64,000 bases of DNA from CAYPEK01 sp964409645 (GTDB taxonomy: Bacteria > UBP15 > UBA6099), in the NCBI GenBank assembly GCA_964409645.1, contig CAYPEK010000003.1, positions 1-64,000 of the forward strand, in the 5' to 3' direction. The notes beneath the pieces were generated by a model, which saw only the letters and a program-made list of their open reading frames with translations, had not been told where the DNA came from and searched no databases. Below, piece after piece: positions 9,284 through 16,791 of this stretch (the first letter of the stretch is position 1; each line of letters begins with the position of its first letter). Made by a program: the position numbers and the translations under genes.

Positions 9284-10417
9284 TTATTTAACTTGGAAGT
9301 AGTATTCGCCGTCGAAGTCGAATTTTGCCGAGGTGAAGTGTGTGTTGTCGAACTTTTTACCTTCGACCGGGCTGATGTTCGTGATGGACGCCGTTACCGC
9401 AAAGAAATTAAGAGTGTTGCTGGGGTTGGCGCCGACGACATTGACAGCGTCTTTTCTTTTAATTTTGAAAATAAGGTGGTTCGTGCCGTCTTTGCTCTGG
9501 CACTTCACAGCTTTGTCATCCTGTACCGCTGAGCCGCCCTTCATGTAAGTGAAGGAGCAGGATTTCACCATGCCGCCCGCGAGGTCAGCCAACGGGGCGT
9601 AAACGAGCGCCGCGCCGCCGCTGGAGGCGAGGAGTGAATCGAGGTCTTTTGCTTTGCCGACTTTGTCGGGATTGATGGCGAGACCGACATAAGCTCTCAG
9701 GTCAACGGGGTTTGCGGTGCCTTTGTAAATTTTGCCCTGAACGGCTATGTCGTAATACATAACCTCTTCGTTGTTTTCGGTTCCGAAGCCGACACGAATT
9801 TCCGAGAAGTCGCCGTCAACGGGAGAAATTGAATCTTCGTCATCAATCGGATCGTCGTCTCCACTTCCTTTGAAGAAGCATCCTCTCGGCTTGCTGTCTT
9901 CACAAGAAGACAGATCGGGAGTAGTTTTCGCGCAGTCCTTCAGATATTCCGGCTGGAAGGGACCGAAGCCTTCAACCTCATCGGCTTTGCACGGAACTGT
10001 TGTGAACACATTAGTTGAAGAGTCCACTGCTCTGACGGAATAGACGATTTCGTCATCTTTTGCGAAGCCGGGCATTTCGCCGGTCCATTTCTTGCTGTCT
10101 CCGCTTTCCAGTTCGATGGCCTGCCACACACCATCAAAATTCACCATGTAGTAGAACGTCACACCGGTTGTAGTATCGCTGCTTGCGGATGAGTCGTTAT
10201 AAATCTCGACTGCTACTTTGGTCGGTGCGCCGGCGACCGGTTCCGCCGGGTCTAACGTGATTCCCTTGAGTTCGGGTGGGAACCGAGTGTCGAGCAGTTC
10301 TTGAATCAGGTCTTGCAGATCCGAAGGAAGCATACTTAGGTCCGCTGCCTTGGCATTTGAAGCTACGATAAATAGCCCCAAAAGCAGTGTTGCAAAGAAT
10401 ACTGTCAGCTTTTTCAT
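9284..10417 (-). CDS. secreted two-domain protein (Ig-like + beta domain), paralogue A
   Basis: A 377-residue protein of unknown function. The start at 10417 is chosen over an upstream in-frame codon because GGAGGAGAAAAGAA precedes it and because it places the signal peptide (MKKLTVFFATLLLGLFIVAS...AKA) at the N-terminus. After a short helix the first domain (LKGITLDPAEPVAGAPTKV onward) looks like an Ig-like beta-sandwich; a Cys-containing acidic linker follows (four Cys plus GDDDPIDDED); the second beta-rich domain has YYDIAVQGKIYKGTANPV and resembles carbohydrate- or ligand-binding sandwiches. The same two-domain architecture is in the gene at 15650-16714, so these are paralogues. It is divergent from the glycosyltransferase operon. 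Function, possibly envelope or glycan binding, is a guess from location only. Confidence 0.8.
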   Translation of the reverse strand: MKKLTVFFATLLLGLFIVASNAKAADLSMLPSDLQDLIQELLDTRFPPELKGITLDPAEPVAGAPTKVAVEIYNDSSASSDTTTGVTFYYMVNFDGVWQAIELESGDSKKWTGEMPGFAKDDEIVYSVRAVDSSTNVFTTVPCKADEVEGFGPFQPEYLKDCAKTTPDLSSCEDSKPRGCFFKGSGDDDPIDDEDSISPVDGDFSEIRVGFGTENNEEVMYYDIAVQGKIYKGTANPVDLRAYVGLAINPDKVGKAKDLDSLLASSGGAALVYAPLADLAGGMVKSCSFTYMKGGSAVQDDKAVKCQSKDGTNHLIFKIKRKDAVNVVGANPSNTLNFFAVTASITNISPVEGKKFDNTHFTSAKFDFDGEYYFQVK

Positions 10418-10448
10418 TTCTTTTCTCCTCCAAACAAAATTTTTTATC

Positions 10449-10476
10449 ATTATATTTTACACATGCAAAAAGTAAA
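10449..10476 (-). promoter_or_regulatory. predicted promoter of secreted protein A
   Basis: Minus strand: TTTACT, 16-nt spacer, TATAAT; predicted start of transcription about 25 nt before the ATG at 10417, with a strong SD between. The -10 is perfect, the -35 matches 4 of 6. Confidence 0.5.
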
Positions 10477-10670
10477 GTAAAAAAAGAATAAAAACTTACA
10501 TGGATAAAAAAAATTTTGATGTTAGCGACCCGGAAAAAGACGCAATTGCTTTTTAAATGATTGGCATTGTATGGATATTTCAAAACCTACTTTTTGTTTG
10601 CGACATGTTTACCATTCTTCTGGATGTAATATAAAATTGGGAAAACAGGAGCAAAAATACACTACAGCCG

Positions 10671-11777
10671 ATGAAAACTGCATTAGTTCATGAGTTTTTG
10701 ATAACATGGGGCGGATCGGATTTAGTCGTACAGAAGTTTGCCGAGATATATCCGGAAGCTCCGATCTACACTTCGATTTACGATGAAGATCAAATCGGGA
10801 CTCATTTCGAGGGCAAACGTATTATAACTTCTTTTTTACAGAAAGTTCCGTTTTCCAAAACAAAGCACAGATTTCTGATGCCATTTTTTCCGTTGGCTTT
10901 CGAGAGTTTCGACCTAAATGGATACGACGTTGTTCTGAGCAGTCATCACATGAGCGCCAAGAGTGTGATAACCCCAGCTGAAACATGTCATATTTGTTTC
11001 GTACATACTCCAATGAGATACGCTTGGGATCATTTTCCACAGTATATGTCGGAATTCGGGCATATCGCACAAATTCCAATGAGGATTCTTTTTCACTATC
11101 TCAGGATGCACGATGTTACCGCCGCGAACCGGGTGGATTATTTTATTGCGAACGCACATAATGTGGCACGCAGGATTAAGAAACACTACAGGAGAGACGC
11201 CGAGGTAATACACTCTCCTGTGCTTGCAGACAAATTCAGTATTTCTGAAAAGATAGACGATTACTATCTGGTTGTGTCTCGGTTGGTGCCGTATAAAAGA
11301 GTCGATTTGGCTGTTGAGGCGTTTAACAAACTGGGAAAAAAACTGCTCGTTGCAGGCAGTGGACCGGAACTGAATTCGCTTAAGAAGTCAGCTGGTCCCA
11401 ACATTGAATTTCTCGGTTTTGTACCGGACGAACAAATCCCTGAATATTATTCGAAATGCCGCGCATTCGTGTTCCCGGGAGATGAGGATTTCGGAATAAC
11501 TCCTTTGGAGGCTCAGGCGTCTGGGCGGCCTGTGATAGCGTATGGATCGGGGGGGGCGCTGGAAACCGTGGTGGGCGGAAAAACGGGTGTTTTCTTCGAA
11601 GAGCAGAAGATAGATTCGCTTATAGAGGCTGTTAATAAATTTGAACGAATCGAGTTCGATCCTGTTAAGATAAGAAGTCATGCGGAACAGTTTGACGTAT
11701 CGGTTTTTAAGAGAAAGATAGCTGAATTCGTAAAGTCAAAGTATTCTGAGTGGAAATCATTTGGAAGAAAAGCATGA
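10671..11777 (+). CDS. glycosyltransferase family 4 (GT-B), cell-surface glycan synthesis
   Basis: A 368-residue GT-B-fold glycosyltransferase that would transfer a sugar from a nucleotide-sugar donor to a lipid-linked acceptor on the cytoplasmic face. Visible features are the N-terminal ALVHEFLITWGGSD, CFVHTPMRYAWDHFP, the linker VSRLVPYKRVDLAVEAF (donor-domain start, lysine in YKR) and the donor-binding segment GDEDFGITPLEAQASGRPVI, whose spaced glutamates bind the sugar nucleotide. This resembles WbaZ-like mannosyltransferases, but the sugar is not provable. It overlaps the next gene by ATGA, so the two are translationally coupled. The nearest purine-rich SD (CAGGAGC) is rather far from the ATG. 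Confidence 0.9.
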   Translation: MKTALVHEFLITWGGSDLVVQKFAEIYPEAPIYTSIYDEDQIGTHFEGKRIITSFLQKVPFSKTKHRFLMPFFPLAFESFDLNGYDVVLSSHHMSAKSVITPAETCHICFVHTPMRYAWDHFPQYMSEFGHIAQIPMRILFHYLRMHDVTAANRVDYFIANAHNVARRIKKHYRRDAEVIHSPVLADKFSISEKIDDYYLVVSRLVPYKRVDLAVEAFNKLGKKLLVAGSGPELNSLKKSAGPNIEFLGFVPDEQIPEYYSKCRAFVFPGDEDFGITPLEAQASGRPVIAYGSGGALETVVGGKTGVFFEEQKIDSLIEAVNKFERIEFDPVKIRSHAEQFDVSVFKRKIAEFVKSKYSEWKSFGRKA

Positions 11778-13192
11778 AACTACCGAAGAAACGAATTTCA
11801 GCACCAGTGTTTCAAGCGGCGATGACAGCAGTATATTTAGCCACTGATATTTTTTCGTGCATTGTTACCATTGCAAGCGCGTATTACATCAGGTTCAAGG
11901 TCATCGGCAGCGGAGCTTCGGAGCTGAACACGGAAAGTTATCTGGCGGTAGGCATTCTCTTTCTAATATTGAATATATATTTTTTCTTTGTATCCGGGTT
12001 GTATCGTCCGATGCGCGGCTCGTCCGGACTCGACATAATTTTTCAAATAATAAAGTCTTCAACAATAAGTCTGGTCTTGATACTTGCCCTGACATTTTTT
12101 TACCGAGACATCGAATATTCGAGATTAACGATAATTTACGCGATCATTATCGCTTATGTATTTCTTTCGTTAAGCAGAATGGTTGTAATGAATTTTGAGA
12201 AAAAGCTTCTGACGCGGGGGCATGGGCAGAAGAGGGTGATGATCGCCGGCACGGGGCCGAATTTCAACAATGTCGCGTCGAAGTTTTTAAACAGACCGGA
12301 TTTGGGCTACAGGCTGGTGGGATATCTCGAAGAGACAAATGCGAAATCGCTGGAATCGGTGCAACTTCTCGGATCGTTAGATGAGATCGAAAAATATATA
12401 ATTGTTCTCGGTATAGACATTGTAATAGTGACGCTCGAACCGGAATATCACCACACGATGAAGGATATAGTTGACTTGTGCGACAGGCGCGGAGTGGAAT
12501 GCATGTTGGTACCGGATATGATCGAGCTGCTGGTAGGACCGAAATTTTTTGAGGAGATATGCGGAGTCCCTCTGATAAGAGTGAAAGGGTTAAGGATTAA
12601 GGGATTCAACAAGTTTGTGAAGAGAGCTCTCGACATTGTGTTAAGCATGATTGGGCTGGTGTTTCTATCGCCGTTTTTAACGTTGATCGGCGTTATAACC
12701 AAAGCCACGTCCACAGGGCCGATATTTTACATGCAGAAGAGGGTGGGGATGGATGGCAACATTTTCTGGATGTATAAGTTCAGGACGATGCGAACGGATG
12801 CTGAAGCTGATAAAGGGCCGGCGTGGTCGATGGAACAGGACCCGAGAGTCACAAGAATTGGGGCTTTGCTGCGGAAATCATCGATGGACGAGTTGCCTCA
12901 GATCATAAATGTGCTGAAAGGCGAGATGAGCCTAATTGGGCCGAGACCCGAAAGACCGTATTTTGTGGAAAAGTTTGAAAAAGGAATTCCCAGATACATG
13001 GAAAGACATAAAGTGAAATCAGGAATGAGCGGGTGGGCTCAGGTAAACGGATTGAGAGGCGACACATCAATTCCGGAGAGAGTCCAATACGATTTGTATT
13101 ACATCGAAAATTGGTCCGTGTGGTTCGACATAAAAATCATTATTCTTACTATTGTGGATATATTGTCTAACATAAATCCTCATAAAAAATAA
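11774..13192 (+). CDS. polyprenyl-phosphate hexose-1-phosphate transferase (WbaP/WcaJ type)
   Basis: A 472-residue membrane enzyme that starts assembly of an exopolysaccharide or O-antigen unit by moving a sugar-phosphate onto undecaprenyl phosphate. The start at 11774 is preferred because it makes an ATGA overlap with the glycosyltransferase stop and has GGAAGAAAAG before it. Four to five N-terminal TM segments are followed by a Rossmann-like domain (RVMIAGTGPNFNNVASKF) and the C-terminal catalytic domain (from FVKRALDIVLSMIGLVFL) with KFRTMRTDAE, SSMDELPQIINVLKGEMSLI, GPRPERPYF and SGMSGWAQVNGLRGDT. Length and order match the PHPT family. No flippase, polymerase or Wza/Wzc gene is nearby, so the rest of the pathway is elsewhere. 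Confidence 0.93.
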   Translation: MKLPKKRISAPVFQAAMTAVYLATDIFSCIVTIASAYYIRFKVIGSGASELNTESYLAVGILFLILNIYFFFVSGLYRPMRGSSGLDIIFQIIKSSTISLVLILALTFFYRDIEYSRLTIIYAIIIAYVFLSLSRMVVMNFEKKLLTRGHGQKRVMIAGTGPNFNNVASKFLNRPDLGYRLVGYLEETNAKSLESVQLLGSLDEIEKYIIVLGIDIVIVTLEPEYHHTMKDIVDLCDRRGVECMLVPDMIELLVGPKFFEEICGVPLIRVKGLRIKGFNKFVKRALDIVLSMIGLVFLSPFLTLIGVITKATSTGPIFYMQKRVGMDGNIFWMYKFRTMRTDAEADKGPAWSMEQDPRVTRIGALLRKSSMDELPQIINVLKGEMSLIGPRPERPYFVEKFEKGIPRYMERHKVKSGMSGWAQVNGLRGDTSIPERVQYDLYYIENWSVWFDIKIIILTIVDILSNINPHKK

Positions 13193-13332
13193 AATTGTAT
13201 ATTTTTTGTTTTGTGATGAGAATTTAAATCGGGTTATATCAAAATGTGATTTTAATTTTTTTTAATCAATATTGTATTTCCCCATAATATATGATATTAA
13301 AAAGCACAAATAAAATACATTTGAGGTGTTTT

Positions 13333-15459
13333 ATGGATTTACGAAGAGGTATTCATTCTATAATGCTAATCAGTGTGGCAACTATGTTATTTGCTTTTGG
13401 GTTGTCGATACAAGCAATTTCACAAGGATCGCAGAACGAACAGATCCAGAAAGACACATCTGCCGGCGGCAGCATTTTGAATCCGTTGCCGAGCGAGGTG
13501 ATATCAGACCAGCAACCAATGATCGGCATCAAGTTGCCGCAACCGGTTCCCCCGCTTAACCCTGATTCGATAAGATTGTTTATCGATGGGAACGATGTTA
13601 CATCGACAACCCAAATCAGCTTGGAATACATTTTTTATACGCCCGAAATGCCGTTGGCTTTTGGTGTACATAATGTATTGCTGACATTCGATCAGGTTTG
13701 CAGGAAATACACGGATCAGACGTCGTGCACTGGTGAATCAGGGTGTAACTGGAATGCGAGCGGTTCTCCCCAGTGCAAAGCATCATCGACTATTTCTCCT
13801 ATAGCATGGTCGTTCAGAATTGGAGCAAAGCCCTCTAGTCAACCCGTAAAGACGTCGAAACCCGGTGTTACAGCGGCGCCGTCAACAACAGGTAAATATC
13901 TTGTAAAAATCAGAAGCGTGAATCTAGACAGCGCAATGAGGCTGGTGAATTGTTCGAACTGTTCGGATTCGGATATAAAATATCAGGAAGGCGTTGATAC
14001 GACTGGTACGTTTGATTTTACGAGCAGGTTTTATGGCAAGACACTCACGGGACATTACGATAGATCGGTGGAAGAAATTACGGGGCGACCTAATGACAGA
14101 TTCAATTTTAGATATATAGACAATAACGACGATATAAATGCCGGTGATTTCTACTTGACGTCGCGTGATTTTTCGAATCTGACGATCAACGGTGTGCAGC
14201 TTCGCGGAATGATGGCAAAGCGTGATTTCGGATACAATTCCTTGGTAACATTTTACGGCAGGTCGCAGGAGCCGCAGGATGGAAGGGTTTTCCGGTTGTC
14301 TTACGGGATTAAGCTCGACTCTTCACCGTCTAAAACTAATTCTTTTAGATTAATTACCATTAAATCAAAAGAAAGGGAAAGACTCGGAGTCCTTTCAACA
14401 TCCGATTTACTCAGGAGCATCGGATACACGCATAATTACAGCAAGAAGCTTTCTCTCAAATCCGAATTCGCATTTGACAATCATTCGGAATACAGCACCG
14501 TAGGAGCGATATCATTCAATAAGGATTCAGGAATCAAGACGTCAGTTAACTACATCCCGATGAAACCTGTTAACATTGAGTTTGGGTATAGAAATATCGG
14601 CCCCAACTTCAACCCGACTGTTCTCGGCACATTCACTGAAAAAGACCGGGAAGGCAAATATGTCAACTTCCGATACGCCAACAAAACGAACAAAATAGCG
14701 ATTTCCACATTCTATGACCGCTATTATAACAATCTTCATCATCAGATGACTTATGATATAACGGATGAAACTAACAATTCGGTTTCGTCAGTAAAACTAA
14801 ACTATGGATGGGTGCTTCCGACTGTAACGCTTAATTATTCAAAATTGTATGGAAGATCCAACAGATACGACGAAGGCATTCCCGGAACACAGAGCAACGA
14901 ATCCACATCTTCGAGCATGAATGTGATAAAAGAATTTCACAATACAAGCACATTCACAGGCACTAGATTTACCGGTACTTTGTCGAGATATGACATAGAC
15001 AGAGACACATATTCGACCACAGGTTATGCGTCGAAATATGCCTTGCGGTCGGATACGACTAATTTGAATCTATCTACGAGATATAAGGCCTTGGCGCAGG
15101 TTTCATACAATAACTCCCTCAACAAGTCGAAGAGTTTTTCGACAACGCAGTCTTTCTCGCGGACAAAGACCAATTATCTCGCGTCGCAGTTTAATATCAT
15201 CCCGTTCAAGTTCATCACGAATTTTTCGGTGAGGCGTTCCGACAGGAAGACACAAACATCGAACGCTTTCGGCGGTTTCGACCTGACGGCGGATCTGCTT
15301 GAAACGCAGCAGACGGCGACTTTCATGTACTATCTGTCACAGAAAAAGAAAATTAATCTCGAAATCATTAATTATGACAAGCAGTATCGCGCGGCTGCCA
15401 ACAGAGGCCGGAGTTATGATGAGCAGAGCGTGGAACTCGGATATCAGATGGACTTCTAA
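13333..15459 (+). CDS. predicted outer-membrane beta-barrel with N-terminal Ig-like domain
   Basis: A 708-residue exported protein. The start at 13333 (TTGAGGTGTTTT before ATG) gives a signal peptide with hydrophobic core MLISVATMLFAFGLSIQA. Residues about 60-180 look like an Ig-like domain (RLFIDGNDVT, YTPEMPLAFGVHNV) interrupted by a Cys-rich insert (five Cys, 13699-13776). From about residue 200 onward the sequence is a long run of alternating polar/aromatic strands rich in Tyr, Ser, Asn and Arg, and it ends in Phe (YQMDF), as most BAM-assembled barrels do. It follows the sugar transferase after a 140-nt gap and is closed by a strong terminator. A role in glycan export or adhesion would fit the position but is not shown. 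Confidence 0.72.
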   Translation: MDLRRGIHSIMLISVATMLFAFGLSIQAISQGSQNEQIQKDTSAGGSILNPLPSEVISDQQPMIGIKLPQPVPPLNPDSIRLFIDGNDVTSTTQISLEYIFYTPEMPLAFGVHNVLLTFDQVCRKYTDQTSCTGESGCNWNASGSPQCKASSTISPIAWSFRIGAKPSSQPVKTSKPGVTAAPSTTGKYLVKIRSVNLDSAMRLVNCSNCSDSDIKYQEGVDTTGTFDFTSRFYGKTLTGHYDRSVEEITGRPNDRFNFRYIDNNDDINAGDFYLTSRDFSNLTINGVQLRGMMAKRDFGYNSLVTFYGRSQEPQDGRVFRLSYGIKLDSSPSKTNSFRLITIKSKERERLGVLSTSDLLRSIGYTHNYSKKLSLKSEFAFDNHSEYSTVGAISFNKDSGIKTSVNYIPMKPVNIEFGYRNIGPNFNPTVLGTFTEKDREGKYVNFRYANKTNKIAISTFYDRYYNNLHHQMTYDITDETNNSVSSVKLNYGWVLPTVTLNYSKLYGRSNRYDEGIPGTQSNESTSSSMNVIKEFHNTSTFTGTRFTGTLSRYDIDRDTYSTTGYASKYALRSDTTNLNLSTRYKALAQVSYNNSLNKSKSFSTTQSFSRTKTNYLASQFNIIPFKFITNFSVRRSDRKTQTSNAFGGFDLTADLLETQQTATFMYYLSQKKKINLEIINYDKQYRAAANRGRSYDEQSVELGYQMDF

Positions 15460-15482
15460 TTTAGTCGAGAGAGAATAGGTTG

Positions 15483-15515
15483 AAAAAAAGCGCATCTTAA
15501 AGATGCGCTTTTTTT
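15483..15515 (+). terminator. strong Rho-independent terminator
   Basis: GCGCATCT and AGATGCGC pair around a 3-nt loop, flanked by seven A and seven T; located right after the beta-barrel gene. Confidence 0.93.
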
Positions 15516-15649
15516 GTTGGTGAGATTATAGCTTTGGGAGGTTAACAATGAGACAAATAGAAAATTTAAAAAATCTGCAATTGTTTTGATTCGCAGGGAT
15601 TTTTGTTATAAAATACTCTGAAAATTAAACATAATGAAAGGAGAAGTGT

Positions 15650-16714
15650 ATGAAAAAGTCAGGTCTGGTTGTTTCGTTTCTGATCGCGCTTTTGTTTGCG
15701 ATGTTCGCTGTATGTGTCGCGTGGGCGCAGGAGGAAGAAGAAGACGCGTTCGGCAACATGATGAATAACGCGTATGTAAAGATCGATAAGGTCGATTTCG
15801 CAGCGCCGTCTGCTGGCGCACCGTGCAAAGTCACGGCGACATTGAGCCTGATCGGGGCGGAAGATTTTGAAGATTACAAAGTTGTATCCGCAAAGCTGAA
15901 TTATGTTGTGAACGGAAAAGACGCAAAGTCGGTTGATATGAGCGCGAGCGGCGATGTCTATTCCGGTGAAATCCCCGGACAGGCAGCAGGCGCGAAAGTT
16001 GATTTCTTCATTACAATCGTCGATTCACTTGGAAACACAACGACGGAAGCAATTCCGCTTAGTGCTCCTGAAAGTGCTGCAACGGATTTGGTTGCTGCGG
16101 CGCCTGATGTTAATAATTCATCCGAAATTGTTCCGGATGGAACTGACATTCTCGGAACATACGTTGGGTACGACAAAGACAACATCTATGTAAGATACGA
16201 TCTACAGGCAGAGCCGGCAAAAGGATCTATCAATCCGCCGAATATCAATGTGTTCGGTATCAAGTTTTCAAATCCCGACAAAGAGCCGAACGAAGGCTTG
16301 ATGGTCGGCAAACTCTGGCTGTATCTGCCGCTGGCGAGAGATAAAGAAGGCAAAGATGCGATAATCAATCTCATTAAACAGACAAATATGGATTTCTCGA
16401 AGCTTCCCGCCGGGCAGTACGATTACGCCATCGAAACCGGTTTTCTTGTTTTGGACATTGCGAAACTGCTGACAGGCGACTGGCCCGCCGGAATGATCTT
16501 TGGCGCAATGCCGAAGCAGATCAAGTCCGACGACAGCAAAGTATTCATCGGGTCTATTCCGAGAAGCATTATGGGCGAAAATCCGAGTGGATTCTATCGT
16601 GTTGTAATTCTCACTCTTGCGAACACTTCGCTCGAATCACTGATGCCGGTGCCGCTGAACTGCTCGCACTTCATGCAGATATACACATCGGATCACAGTT
16701 ACACCGTGAAATAA
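15650..16714 (+). CDS. secreted two-domain protein (Ig-like + beta domain), paralogue B
   Basis: A 354-residue protein of unknown function with a signal peptide (MKKSGLVVSFLIALLFAMFAVCVAWA) and SD GAAAGGAGAAG. After an acidic stretch (EEEEDAF) the first domain, VKIDKVDFAAPSAGAPCKV to about residue 140, aligns by eye with the first domain of the gene at 9284-10417 (both have xVAxPxAGAPxKV, a xYxVNxxG strand, a GExPG turn and VDSxxN). The second domain (DILGTYVGYDKDNIYVRYD, SNPDKEPNEG) also matches the paralogue (YVGLAINPDK). Here the Cys-rich acidic linker is missing and replaced by an Ala-rich one. It lies after the barrel gene but behind its terminator, so it is its own transcription unit. 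Confidence 0.8.
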   Translation: MKKSGLVVSFLIALLFAMFAVCVAWAQEEEEDAFGNMMNNAYVKIDKVDFAAPSAGAPCKVTATLSLIGAEDFEDYKVVSAKLNYVVNGKDAKSVDMSASGDVYSGEIPGQAAGAKVDFFITIVDSLGNTTTEAIPLSAPESAATDLVAAAPDVNNSSEIVPDGTDILGTYVGYDKDNIYVRYDLQAEPAKGSINPPNINVFGIKFSNPDKEPNEGLMVGKLWLYLPLARDKEGKDAIINLIKQTNMDFSKLPAGQYDYAIETGFLVLDIAKLLTGDWPAGMIFGAMPKQIKSDDSKVFIGSIPRSIMGENPSGFYRVVILTLANTSLESLMPVPLNCSHFMQIYTSDHSYTVK

Positions 16715-16732
16715 TTAATTATTGTTAAATAT

Positions 16733-16768
16733 AAAAAAACGCCCGTCTGTTGAAGGCGGGCGTTTTTT
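16733..16768. terminator. bidirectional Rho-independent terminator
   Basis: CGCCCG and CGGGCG (extendable by G-T and C-G pairs) around a short loop, with A7 before and T6 after. It separates the convergent secreted-protein and VIT/vWA genes. Confidence 0.92.
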
Positions 16769-16791
16769 ATTGTTGAATTTATCTTGGTGCA

